This document shows, one piece after another, positions 42,441 through 51,191 of a stretch of DNA of 64,000 nt. Made by a program: the position numbers and the translations under genes. The notes under the pieces are model-generated. The model searched no databases. It had not been told where the DNA came from and saw nothing but the letters and a program-made list of their open reading frames with translations. Position 1 is the stretch's first letter; every line of letters starts with the position of its first letter. The stretch lies in the NCBI GenBank assembly GCA_017447865.1, contig JAFSMO010000007.1, positions 124,001 to 188,000 of the forward strand, written 5' to 3'. This DNA comes from Thermoguttaceae bacterium. Lineage in GTDB: Bacteria; Planctomycetota; Planctomycetia; Pirellulales; Thermoguttaceae.

Positions 42441-42577
42441 GTGGGCGGGTTTTTCTGGGGTATAGGATTTGAGTTGTTTCATGTCATACACCGCCCCTGA
42501 CCACGTTTTTTTAACGATCTTTCCGGCAGTGGTTGCCGGATGAACCCTTACTGCCATTAGGAGAAATGGAGGAAAAA
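42441..42577 (+). ncRNA. Structured leader or attenuator RNA upstream of the HEPN gene
   Basis: GTGGGCGG (42441-42448) can pair with CCGC (42491-42494) and CCAC (42501-42504), and seven T (42506-42512) follow. This is an attenuator-like hairpin. A second hairpin (TCCGGCA / TGCCGGA, 42522-42540) and a GGAGG Shine-Dalgarno region follow. A small RNA of about 75 bases, with read-through into the gene, is possible. Confidence 0.4.
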
Positions 42578-42685
42578 ATGTCTGAATACAATATGAAGTC
42601 TTTTATTAAAGATTTTGCAGAACGCACAGAGGAAAATCTGAAAATGATTAATCTTCTTGCGGAAAAAGAAAAAATCATTATCTAG
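42578..42685 (+). CDS. 35-residue small frame preceding the HEPN gene
   Basis: Behind a GGAGG Shine-Dalgarno, an ATG opens a frame coding for a charged helix (MSEYNMKSFIKDFAERTEEN onward) that stops at TAG 42683-42685. The next frame, in the -1 register, continues as a similar Glu/Lys/Asn-rich helix. The two probably form one N-terminus split by a -1 frameshift at a run of A (42669-42674), but translational coupling of two products is also possible. Confidence 0.6.
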   Translation: MSEYNMKSFIKDFAERTEENLKMINLLAEKEKIII

Positions 42686-42687
42686 AA

Positions 42688-43404
42688 ATGATTAATCGTG
42701 AAGAAGAAAATCATCATAAACTTCTTGCGAAAGATGATCAGTATACAGAAATGGAAGTTTTTGAAGTTACACAACTAATAAACTCGTTTTTAGGGCTGAT
42801 TGTATTACCAAATGAGACATTTAAAGATTGGAAGACTAAAGAATATTCGGAGAATAGAAGGGAATTAAGAAGGAATCAGGCTATAAAAACAATAGAAACG
42901 AATGTGCAGAATTTGTTGAATGCTTGTAGGGACGGTGATGATACAAAGAGAAGGTACGTTAATAGTTATGAAGACCCTGATAAACATGTAAACATATTTT
43001 GGTTTTGTCATCACCTCAGAAACTCTGTAGCCCATAATGGGGTTCATTTTTTGACAGAAGGTAAACAGATAACTCACATTATTTTTTACGATAGTAATTA
43101 TTATAACCCAAATAAAGGAAAGAAAAAGCAGGAATTTTGTTTAAAATTGGATATCAAAGAAGGTGAGGTTGCCAAATTAGCGGGATATATAGCTGAATTA
43201 TATAGACATATAGAAGAAATAGAAATAAGAGATGGACAAAATGGGGAATATGAAAAGTGGGTTGAGAAATTGAACTGTCTCCTTCAGGAGGACAAAACCG
43301 CAGATGAGGGGACCGTCGCGGAACAAATGGAAATTTTTAAGAAGGAAAAAGAGGAACAAAGGAAACAGGAGGAACAAAGGAAGAAACAAAACACATCAAA
43401 TTAA
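42688..43404 (+). CDS. HEPN-motif protein, candidate RNase toxin or defence protein
   Basis: The 238-residue protein is clearly more AT-rich than its neighbours. It contains the motif RNSVAH (Arg111 to His116), which fits the HEPN catalytic consensus R-polar-xxx-H. It sits in a helical context (NIFWFCHHLRNSVAHNGV) where HEPN domains place it. The segment EVTQLINSFLGLIVLPNE at about 26-43 also recalls the pEK499_p136-type HEPN group (PF18736), though I cannot run a search. A charged Glu/Lys/Gln tail ends the protein. HEPN proteins are typically metal-independent RNases in toxin-antitoxin or antiphage systems. No conventional protein antitoxin is adjacent. Confidence 0.7.
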   Translation: MINREEENHHKLLAKDDQYTEMEVFEVTQLINSFLGLIVLPNETFKDWKTKEYSENRRELRRNQAIKTIETNVQNLLNACRDGDDTKRRYVNSYEDPDKHVNIFWFCHHLRNSVAHNGVHFLTEGKQITHIIFYDSNYYNPNKGKKKQEFCLKLDIKEGEVAKLAGYIAELYRHIEEIEIRDGQNGEYEKWVEKLNCLLQEDKTADEGTVAEQMEIFKKEKEEQRKQEEQRKKQNTSN

Positions 43405-43494
43405 TGTGTGCGATCATGCCCTGGAGACTGGCTGCGGGTCGCTCAAGCCGGTTTTGCCGCGTCAATAAAGTCTCCGCACTTCAAGCCTTTTTCG

Positions 43495-43527
43495 AGCGGG
43501 GGAAAACTTCGAACTTTCCCCGCTTTT
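43495..43527 (+). terminator. Terminator of the HEPN islet
   Basis: 9- to 10-bp stem (GCGGGGGAAA / TTTCCCCGC) with loop ACTTCGAAC, followed by TTTT. Confidence 0.75.
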
Positions 43528-43557
43528 CCACCCTTAACCTTAACCCCTCCGAAAACC

Positions 43558-45210
43558 ATGAGATCTTTAATTTTTGTTTTCACTCTTTTTCTCGCCGGGC
43601 TTGCTGCGGCGCAGGAGAATTTTTCGTTTGACGTCGTGATTTACGGCGGAACGTCGTCGGCCGTCACCGCGGCGGTGCAGGCCCAGAAGATGGGGCACTC
43701 GGTCGTGATGGTCTCGCCGGACCGGCATTTGGGCGGGCTTTCGGCCGGAGGGCTGGGATTCACCGATTCCGGGAACACTTCGACCATCGGCGGCCTGGCG
43801 CGGGAATTTTACCGCCGGGTTTACACCGAGTACCAGAAGCCCGAGACCTGGAAGTGGCAGAAGGTCGAAACCTACGCCAACCACGGGCAGGGGACCAAGG
43901 CGATGATCCACGCCGACCAGACCATGTGGATCTTCGAGCCGCACGTCGCGGAGAAGGTTTTCAACGAGTGGGTCGCCGAGATGAAGATCCCGGTCTTTCG
44001 CGAGGAGCTTCTGGACCGTGAAAACGGCGTGGAGATGAAGGACGGGAAGATCGCCGCCTTCAAAACCCTCAGCGGGAAGCGGTTCGAGGGCAAAATGTTC
44101 ATCGACGCGACGTACGAGGGCGACCTCATGGCCGCCGCGGGCGTTTCGTACACGCTGGGCCGCGAGTCCAACGACCAGTACGGCGAGAAGTGGAACGGGA
44201 ACCAGATCGGGACCCTTCATCATGGGCACTGGTTCAAGACGGACATCAGCCCGTACCGGGTCGAGGGGGACCCCAGCAGCGGCCTGTGCCGGTGGGTCGA
44301 TGATTCCCAGCCGGGCGTAAAGGGCGCGGCGGACAAACGGATCCAGGCGTACTGCTACCGGCTTTGCATGACCGACTGCCCGGAAAACCGGATCCCGTTC
44401 GCGAAGCCGGAAAATTACGACCCGCAGGACTACGAGCTTCTGCGCCGTGTGCTGGCCTCGGGCTGGCGCGAGGCGTTCCAGAAGTTCGACCGGATCCCGA
44501 ACCTCAAGACCGACACGAATAATCACGGGCCTTTCAGCATGGATTTCATCGGGCAGAACTACGAGTACCCGGAGGCCTCGTACGAACGGCGGGCGGAGAT
44601 CCTCAGGGCGCACCGCGACTACCAGATGGGCCTCCTTTACTTCCTCGCAAACGACCCGGGCGTGCCGGAAGACGTCCGCAGCAAGATGAGCAAGTGGGGC
44701 CTTGCGAAAGACGAATTCCCGGAAACGGGCGGCTGGCCGCATCAGATTTACGTCCGTGAGGCGCGCCGTCTGCTCGGGGAGTACGTCGTGACGGAAAACG
44801 ACTGCTTCGGCCGTCCCCCGGTTCCGGCTCAGGGAAACGGCGTCGGCTCGGTCGGAATGGGGTCGTACTGGCTCGACTCGCATAACGTGCGGCGGTACGT
44901 GAAACCCGACGGTTTCGTTCAGAATGAGGGCGATATTGGCGTGAGCCCGAAAGGCGCCTACGCGATCGACTACCACGCCCTGACGCCGAAAAAGGGCGAG
45001 TGCGCCAATCTGCTCGTCCCGGTTTGCGTCTCCGCCTCGCACATCGCGTTCGGGTCGATTCGCATGGAGCCGGTTTTCATGATTTTGGGTCAGTCGTCGG
45101 CGACGGCCGCGTGCCTTTCCATCGACGAAAACTGCGCCGTGCAGGATCTTCCGTACGCGAAACTGGCCGAGCGTCTTGAGGCGGACGGTCAGATTTTAAC
45201 CAGGAAATAA
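43558..45210 (+). CDS. Exported FAD-dependent oxidoreductase
   Basis: The 550-residue protein starts at 43558, placed by the signal peptide that ends LAAAQEN. The dinucleotide fold follows (FDVVIYGGTSSAVTAAVQA), with HLGGLSAGGLGFTD, a signature of the FAD_oxidored/xanthan-lyase-like group (PF12831). The middle and C-terminal parts (CRWVDDSQPGVKG, RRLLGEYVVTENDCFGR, ending with a SIRMEPVFMILGQSSATAAC segment) match that group. The substrate is unknown, but related proteins occur in carbohydrate-utilisation loci. No Shine-Dalgarno is seen. It lies just after the HEPN terminator and is unrelated to it by composition. Confidence 0.87.
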   Translation: MRSLIFVFTLFLAGLAAAQENFSFDVVIYGGTSSAVTAAVQAQKMGHSVVMVSPDRHLGGLSAGGLGFTDSGNTSTIGGLAREFYRRVYTEYQKPETWKWQKVETYANHGQGTKAMIHADQTMWIFEPHVAEKVFNEWVAEMKIPVFREELLDRENGVEMKDGKIAAFKTLSGKRFEGKMFIDATYEGDLMAAAGVSYTLGRESNDQYGEKWNGNQIGTLHHGHWFKTDISPYRVEGDPSSGLCRWVDDSQPGVKGAADKRIQAYCYRLCMTDCPENRIPFAKPENYDPQDYELLRRVLASGWREAFQKFDRIPNLKTDTNNHGPFSMDFIGQNYEYPEASYERRAEILRAHRDYQMGLLYFLANDPGVPEDVRSKMSKWGLAKDEFPETGGWPHQIYVREARRLLGEYVVTENDCFGRPPVPAQGNGVGSVGMGSYWLDSHNVRRYVKPDGFVQNEGDIGVSPKGAYAIDYHALTPKKGECANLLVPVCVSASHIAFGSIRMEPVFMILGQSSATAACLSIDENCAVQDLPYAKLAERLEADGQILTRK

Positions 45211-45344
45211 AGGCCCCCCTGAAAGGGGGGCTGGCTCGCGTAGCGCGCCTGGGGGGTCCCGGCCCCCGGACGGATTTTCCCCCGGTTTCTTAACCCCTTC
45301 ACCGCCTTGCGGCGGTCCCCCTCCCCTTTCAGGGGAGGCTTTTC
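45211..45344 (+). repeat. CCCCTGAAAGGGG-family element, copy 4
   Basis: Complete element beginning immediately after the FAD-oxidoreductase stop codon. It ends with CCTCCCCTTTCAGGGGAGG and a T-rich tail, so it probably terminates that transcript. Confidence 0.85.
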
Positions 45345-45365
45345 CTTTTTCCCCCCTCGATTTTT

Positions 45366-48300
45366 ATGAAACCCCTTCCTTTCCTTTCGTTTCTTTTCCT
45401 CTTCCAGCTCGCTCTGCTTGCTCAGGAGCCGGAACGCGCGGAGCTTTCCGACTTCCATTTCGTCGCGGCCCCGCCGCGCTCCGGGACCGGGATGCGCCTG
45501 GAACAGACCGGCCCGAACGCCCTGAAAATGGCGATGACCACTGCGAAAGATTTCGGCTCCGAGTGGGTTTACGCCGACTTCGAGCACGAAACGACGGCAC
45601 AGCGGAAACTCGTCTTTCGGGTCCACGGAAACGCGGCCAACGGCGGCGCATTCTTCCACCCCGCCATCACGGTCCAGAGCGGCGGCCAGACGAAACTGAT
45701 CTCCGGCCCGCGGATCGAGGCCGGGCGCGCAGACGACCATTTTTACGTGCTCGGGCTGGATTCCGACTTCCTGCTCGGTGACGGCCGGTACGTCGTGAAG
45801 CGGCTCGAGTTTTCGTTCAATAGTGAGCGGGAACCGATCGGAAAAGACCTGAGCGTCGAGATCGACCGCATCCGGTTCACGGACCCGGAGGAAGCGCTGA
45901 CGCACGGCGGAAAGCCGTACGAGCTGGTTTCCGGCCTTCCGCCTCGTGAAACGCCCGCTTTGGGTGAGGTCCCGGCGAAAACGGCCAGGAAGAAAATTTA
46001 CTTCTGCCTCGAGAATAACGACCGGCTCGATTTCGTCTGGTACAAAAACGAGAAGCGGCCGGAGTTTCCCGGAACGTTTGGTTTTCGGGACCTGATGCTG
46101 GAAAACTGCCCGTTTTTCGAGATCGCCGAGGCCCCGGAGGACGCCGATCTGATCGTTTACCAGCGCACGCTGGCGATTCCGGAAAGCGTCGGGGGCGACC
46201 CGTCTGGAAAGGAGGCGGAAACGCTCGCGGCCCTGATCCGGTCGGGAAAACCGGCGATTTTTTACGGGCCGGTCCCGGACCCGGCGTTGGCGGAGCTGGC
46301 GCCGCTGAAACTCACGCGCCTCGATCCCGACCACTTCGCGCCGCGGGAGAAAATCGTCCCGGCCCCGGAATTTTCGGACTCCGTGAAAGGCCTGCGCGCC
46401 GTGAAGCCGCAGGACTGCGCTTTCGGCCGGTACTTCGACGCGGAGCCGGCGGAAGGGGTGGAGGTCCTTTTCCGGTGGGCGGAGAGCCAAACGCCGTTCC
46501 TCGTGCGGCACGGAAACGTTTGGCACGCGGCGGGGACCTGCGGCCAGACGCTCATTCCGAGCGAAACGTTTTACGACCGCGCGGCCCTTCTGATCTGGGC
46601 GGAAATGGCCGGGATCCCCGACGCGGCCCGGACGCTCGACCGGCTCGAAAAAGCGCCGAAAGTCTTGAAAAAAGACGGGCTGGAGTGGCGCCAAACGACC
46701 CGCGGCTTCGGGCGCTTCGGTTGGGCCGTGGGAGACCCCGGTCTGTGCGATGCGGTCGGACCGGACCTGGGCGTGACCAACGGCGAGCAGTCGTACCGCG
46801 TCGAGCCGGTCCTCGCTTCGGGCGGGGCCGAGCCGGAGGGGAAACGGACGCTGAAATGCGCCGCGACGGACGTTCACAAAACGTTCACGCTCCCGGACCG
46901 GACGCTGACCATGACGCTTCTGGCGCCGTTTGAACTCTGGGAATTTCCGGCGCCGCGCGAGGTTTTTCTCCGTCAGGAAAACGTCGCCGACTTCGCGGTC
47001 TGGACCGACTCGACGGGTGCGCTGAAAACCGTAAATCTCGCCGAAATGGAAAAGTCGGAAACGTTTTTCGACCTCGGCCGTGACGGGAAATGGGGCGCGC
47101 CGTGGCTTTTGCTCTTTCGCGAGAAGGCGGGCCACCCGCTGCTCGTCGTTTTCCCGTCCCAGCCGAAGAAAATCGCCGCGTCGGTCCAGTACGGCACGCT
47201 CGCCGGGCTTGAGATCCAGTTGGGCGAAAAACCGGTTTTGGTCGCCGGCTGGCCGTTTGGGGCGAAACTCTGCGGAGGGGAATTCGTCCGAAAAGCGCTC
47301 GGCCGAAATGGGACCGGGGGGGAATTTCTCGCCCATTCGCTCGCGTTGGCGCTGAATTTCCCGATCGACCGGACCGAATATTTCTCGCTGGACCCGAAAA
47401 ACCAGCGGATCCAGTTCCGCCAGAAGGTGAAATTCCGCCGTTTCGCCGACGATTGGGGCCTGGACCCGGAGCCGGTCGTGACGCTTCCGCCGCTGACCGC
47501 GTTCATGCTTCAGGAAAGCCGGGCCGGGCGGCTGGACGAGCCGAAAGACGCGCCGATGGTCGAAACCTCCGAATCGCTCACCGACCTGGAAATCACGACG
47601 AATTTCGGCCCGATGCTCGGGAAAACCGGCCGGTCGGTCACGTGGTCGCTCCCGCTTCCGGACGCGGAGCGTGATCTGCTTCTGGTGAAGATGAAAGACG
47701 AAAAATGGAACGCGCTGGCGCAGGAGCAATTCCTCGACGGCGTGCGCTGGACCTGCGGCGGCCGCCGACCGTTGGAGCACGTGACGCCGGAATTTCCGCA
47801 CGGGAAAGAAAACCTCCTTCCGAATATTTCGCATTTTACTTGGAATTTCGGGATGGGGACCGCGTTTCAGGGGAAACTTCTACTCGACGCGGAGGCGAAG
47901 ACCGCCCTGGAGCGCCGCGCGGCCATCCGGACCGTTTCGCCCGTGGAGCTTTACCAGCCCAAAATGTGCGCCAGAAACCGCCAGGAACCGTTCAGCGGAC
48001 TCTGCTACCCGGTCATGTTCGCGAGCATGTACCCGGTCGAAACGCCGTTTGAACCCGGCTGCGGCTCCGGCGTGGTGTACGGCGACACGAACGAGGCCGC
48101 CTGCGTCGTGGCGTGGACCTCGCAGGAATTCGCCGACCTTTACGGAATGGCCGACTGGGTGCGCGCGAACTGGAATTTCCACCGCTACGTGATGCGCCAC
48201 CAGCTTTTCATCGACGACTACTGCTTCCAGGCCGGCTCGTGCCGCGAGTCGGGCGCGGGGGCCTGGATCGACATGCTGAACGCCGAGTACTCCGGCATGA

Positions 48301-49070
48301 TCGCGTACGCCCGTCTGGCCGAGATCGCCGGAGACGAAAACGCTTGGGCCGAGGCGCTGGCCCGAGCCGCGAAAAGGGCGGTCCCGACGATCGCGCGCCT
48401 TTACTTCAACCCGTACCTGGAGCGGCTGCGGCCGGAACTTAAAGGGACGCCGTACCTCGTGACCGGTTTCGGCGAGGAAGGGGCGAAGATCCTGAAGTTC
48501 CCGACCAAGTCCGGGAATTTCTACGCCTCGAACGAACTTTTCGACTACTCGCAGGGGATCCCCGGCACGCAGTACCAGCTTTACAGAAAGTACGGTTGGA
48601 GCGCGGTCCGGAAATACGTCACGGAAACCGCCTGGCCGAATCTGATGGCGCCCGAAGCGTCGCAGACGTGGTACTACCTCGGCGCGCTGGGGCTTTACGA
48701 CGAAAACACGGACCAGATCGTGCAGTTCCGCGAGCGGCTTCTTTCCGACCCGAAAAAGACGTTCAGCGGCGACTGGCCCGGAATGTGCCGGCCGTTCCAG
48801 CTCGCGGCGACGCAGTGGCCGTTCAACCACCGGATCGCGTTCACCCGTTTCAGGGATCTGGTGATGAAATCCGCGGAATTCGACCCGGAAACCAGGATTT
48901 TGAAGGCGGAATTCACCGCGCGCCCCGGCTCGAAGCTGGAGTTCCACTCCGAAAAGGCCCCGAAGTCCGCGACGCTCAACGGCGAGGCGTTTGAGCTGAA
49001 CGGGCCGGAGCCGAATTTCTGGACGGTGCCGGTAAAACCGGGGGAAAACCGGCTGGAAGTGAAATTTTGA
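45366..49070 (+). CDS. Very large exported protein of unknown function
   Basis: The 1234-residue protein has a signal peptide ending LALLAQE. No family is recognised with confidence. Residues about 20-180 resemble a carbohydrate-binding beta-sandwich. A middle part has mixed alpha/beta segments (KKIYFCLENNDRLDFVWYK, AIFYGPVPDPALAELAPL). Residues about 880-1160 are rich in Trp, Tyr and helices with paired acids (DWVRANWNFHRYVMRHQLF, TAWPNLMAPEASQTWYYL) and look like an (alpha/alpha)6 toroid such as those of many glycosidases and lyases. The C-terminal part is a small beta domain. A polysaccharide-degrading role is inferred from context only. It lacks a clear Shine-Dalgarno. Confidence 0.72.
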   Translation: MKPLPFLSFLFLFQLALLAQEPERAELSDFHFVAAPPRSGTGMRLEQTGPNALKMAMTTAKDFGSEWVYADFEHETTAQRKLVFRVHGNAANGGAFFHPAITVQSGGQTKLISGPRIEAGRADDHFYVLGLDSDFLLGDGRYVVKRLEFSFNSEREPIGKDLSVEIDRIRFTDPEEALTHGGKPYELVSGLPPRETPALGEVPAKTARKKIYFCLENNDRLDFVWYKNEKRPEFPGTFGFRDLMLENCPFFEIAEAPEDADLIVYQRTLAIPESVGGDPSGKEAETLAALIRSGKPAIFYGPVPDPALAELAPLKLTRLDPDHFAPREKIVPAPEFSDSVKGLRAVKPQDCAFGRYFDAEPAEGVEVLFRWAESQTPFLVRHGNVWHAAGTCGQTLIPSETFYDRAALLIWAEMAGIPDAARTLDRLEKAPKVLKKDGLEWRQTTRGFGRFGWAVGDPGLCDAVGPDLGVTNGEQSYRVEPVLASGGAEPEGKRTLKCAATDVHKTFTLPDRTLTMTLLAPFELWEFPAPREVFLRQENVADFAVWTDSTGALKTVNLAEMEKSETFFDLGRDGKWGAPWLLLFREKAGHPLLVVFPSQPKKIAASVQYGTLAGLEIQLGEKPVLVAGWPFGAKLCGGEFVRKALGRNGTGGEFLAHSLALALNFPIDRTEYFSLDPKNQRIQFRQKVKFRRFADDWGLDPEPVVTLPPLTAFMLQESRAGRLDEPKDAPMVETSESLTDLEITTNFGPMLGKTGRSVTWSLPLPDAERDLLLVKMKDEKWNALAQEQFLDGVRWTCGGRRPLEHVTPEFPHGKENLLPNISHFTWNFGMGTAFQGKLLLDAEAKTALERRAAIRTVSPVELYQPKMCARNRQEPFSGLCYPVMFASMYPVETPFEPGCGSGVVYGDTNEAACVVAWTSQEFADLYGMADWVRANWNFHRYVMRHQLFIDDYCFQAGSCRESGAGAWIDMLNAEYSGMIAYARLAEIAGDENAWAEALARAAKRAVPTIARLYFNPYLERLRPELKGTPYLVTGFGEEGAKILKFPTKSGNFYASNELFDYSQGIPGTQYQLYRKYGWSAVRKYVTETAWPNLMAPEASQTWYYLGALGLYDENTDQIVQFRERLLSDPKKTFSGDWPGMCRPFQLAATQWPFNHRIAFTRFRDLVMKSAEFDPETRILKAEFTARPGSKLEFHSEKAPKSATLNGEAFELNGPEPNFWTVPVKPGENRLEVKF

Positions 49071-49088
49071 AGTTTCTTGCGTGTTTAA

Positions 49089-49420
49089 AGGCCCCTCTGA
49101 AAGGGGGGCTGGCTCGCGCAGCGAGACTGGGGGGGGGCTGGCCCCTGGACGGACTTTCCCCGGTTTCAGAACCCCTCCACCGCCTTACGGCGGTCCCCCT
49201 CCCCTTTCAGGGGAGGCTTTAAATTAGGCTCGGCCGCCTCTCCCGTTTAATGGCCCCCCTGAAAGGGGGGCTGGCTCGCGCAGCGAGACTGGGGGGTTCC
49301 GGCCAAAGGACGGACTTTCCCCGGTTTCTTAACCCCACCACCGCCTTGCGGCGGTCCCCCTCCCCTTTCAGGGGAGGCTTTTAATTAGTCTCGGCCCCAG
49401 CCCTTTCAGGGGAGGCTTTT
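49089..49420 (+). repeat. Array of CCCCTGAAAGGGG-family elements, copies 5-7
   Basis: Two complete elements (49089-49220 and 49252-49381) and one truncated 3' unit (49400-49420) lie head to tail in the gap between the 1234-residue protein and the xylanase. The whole 49071-49574 gap otherwise holds only the xylanase promoter. Confidence 0.85.
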
Positions 49421-49478
49421 AATTAGGACCGGCCCCAAAAAATTTTAAAAAAAAGTGGGGATTTCCTTCCCCACCTTC

Positions 49479-49507
49479 TTGACAAATGAATACCCGTCTG
49501 ATAGAAT
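49479..49507 (+). promoter_or_regulatory. Promoter of the GH10 xylanase gene
   Basis: TTGACA, a 17-base spacer, then TAGAAT, followed by AGGAG and ATG at 49575. The GH10 gene therefore appears to begin its own transcription unit. Confidence 0.75.
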
Positions 49508-49574
49508 AAAATAAATAGTGGCATTTAGGGCCTTCTTTGCAGTTTTTGCTTTTCTGACCCCCCCAGGAGTTTTT

Positions 49575-51092
49575 ATGAAGAATCGTTCATTTCTTCCCGT
49601 TTTTTTATTGACTTTCGGCGCGTTTTGCGCCTTTTTTACGCCGCTGAAAGCCGGGACTGTGCCCACGCCGGCCCCGTCCGTCATGAGTGAGGCATACTAC
49701 AAAATCTGGAACGCCGACGTTCAGAAGCAGATCGACGAGCGCATCGAGAAATACCGCAAAGCCGACGCCGAGGTCAAACTTGAAAACGTGAAGCCCGGCA
49801 CGGACGTGAAGGTCGAGCAGATCTCGCACGAGTTCATTTTCGGCGCGCACATTTTCAACTTCAACCAGCTTGGAACGACCGAGCGCAACGAGAAGTACAA
49901 AGCGCTCTACGGGACCCTTTTCAACTCGGCGACGATCGCGTTCTACTGGAAAAAGTTCGAGATGGAGCCGGGCAAACCCCGTTTCAAAACCGACGAGTGG
50001 GACACCGAGGAGTACTGGAACAACGTGAAGGACCCGAAAAACCAGCCGCACTGGCGTCGGCCCTCCTCGGACCAGGTCGTTGAGTTCTGCAAGTCCAAGG
50101 GGATCCGCCTTCACGGCCACACGATCATCTGGGGCAACCAGACGTGGCAGCGTCCCACGTGGCTTTGGGACTACGTTTCCGAGCAGTTCCCCGAAGAGCG
50201 CGAGGTCCTCATGAAGACGGCGGAAGCCCGCAAAAATATGACGCCGGAGGAGATCTACAAGCTGGCGCCGCATTACTTCGACGCGCTGAACGAAATGTAC
50301 TGGAACCGCATCCGCATGCTGGGCGAGCACTATAACGGCACTCTCGACAGTTGGGACGTGGTCAACGAAAGCGCGACCGACTACCACGGCCAGGCCGTCA
50401 CCGGCGATAAAGTCACCAAGAGCAATTACGGGCACATCATGCCAGGCGATTACACGTTCCGGTCGTTCAAAGTCGCCCAGGAGGTTTTCCCGGATTCCGT
50501 GAAGCTCAACATCAACGACTACGCGAACAATCAGAACTACGCCGATCAGGTCAAGGACCTCATCGCTCACGGCGCGAAAATCGACATCGTGGGCTCGCAG
50601 ATGCACCTTTTCAATCCTCAGCAGACGCTCGACATTGCGGCCGGTAAAGAGATCCAGACGCCTGAAAAAGTCCTCGGCGTGATGAAGATCCTGGCCACGA
50701 CGGGGCGTCCGATTCACTTGAGCGAGATCACCATCACGGCGCCGAACGATGACGCGAGCGGCCGGGCCATTCAGGCGATCGTCGCCCTGAATCTGTACCG
50801 CCTCTGGTTCAGCGTCCCGGAAATGATGGGGATCACGTGGTGGAACGTGGTCGATGACTGCGGCGCGCCGGGCGAGCCGACGACCTCGGGCCTCTTCACG
50901 CGGAACATGGAGCCGAAACCCTCGTTCTACGCGCTGGACCAGCTGATCAACCACGAGTGGAAGACCAACTTCACGCAGAAGGCGGAAACCTCCACGGTCG
51001 ATCTGAAGTTCCGCGGCTTCAAGGGCAAGTACCGCGTCACGTGGACCGACGTGAACGGTGAAACGAAAACACTTGAAACGGTCGTTAATTAA
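49575..51092 (+). CDS. Secreted GH10 endo-beta-1,4-xylanase
   Basis: Read from 49575 (AGGAG Shine-Dalgarno), the 505-residue protein has a signal peptide ending TPLKAG. A beta-rich N-terminal segment precedes the GH10 barrel. HGHTIIWGNQTWQRP is at about 180-194, LDSWDVVNESATDY carries the acid/base Glu265, and RPIHLSEITITAP the nucleophile Glu384. GITWWNVVDDCG forms the floor of the active site. The enzyme cleaves internal xylan bonds with retention outside the cytoplasm. The gene has a strong promoter and is followed after 100 bases by a PAS-GAF sensor gene on the same strand. Confidence 0.94.
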   Translation: MKNRSFLPVFLLTFGAFCAFFTPLKAGTVPTPAPSVMSEAYYKIWNADVQKQIDERIEKYRKADAEVKLENVKPGTDVKVEQISHEFIFGAHIFNFNQLGTTERNEKYKALYGTLFNSATIAFYWKKFEMEPGKPRFKTDEWDTEEYWNNVKDPKNQPHWRRPSSDQVVEFCKSKGIRLHGHTIIWGNQTWQRPTWLWDYVSEQFPEEREVLMKTAEARKNMTPEEIYKLAPHYFDALNEMYWNRIRMLGEHYNGTLDSWDVVNESATDYHGQAVTGDKVTKSNYGHIMPGDYTFRSFKVAQEVFPDSVKLNINDYANNQNYADQVKDLIAHGAKIDIVGSQMHLFNPQQTLDIAAGKEIQTPEKVLGVMKILATTGRPIHLSEITITAPNDDASGRAIQAIVALNLYRLWFSVPEMMGITWWNVVDDCGAPGEPTTSGLFTRNMEPKPSFYALDQLINHEWKTNFTQKAETSTVDLKFRGFKGKYRVTWTDVNGETKTLETVVN

Positions 51093-51191
51093 ATGTTTTA
51101 TTTGTTATGCCAGGATTTGGAGGCCAACCTTCCGAATCCTGGTTTTCCTTTTGTTTTTTTATTTCCTTTTCTTTTTAGGGTTTCTACTACC

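Noticed and set aside
45189..47834. An 881-codon antisense frame under the 1234-residue protein
   Set aside because: Same shadow composition. The sense frame has a signal peptide and conserved-looking domains.
49089..49420. Possible CRISPR array of palindromic units
   Set aside because: Only two and a half long units, no short spacers of uniform size and no cas genes.
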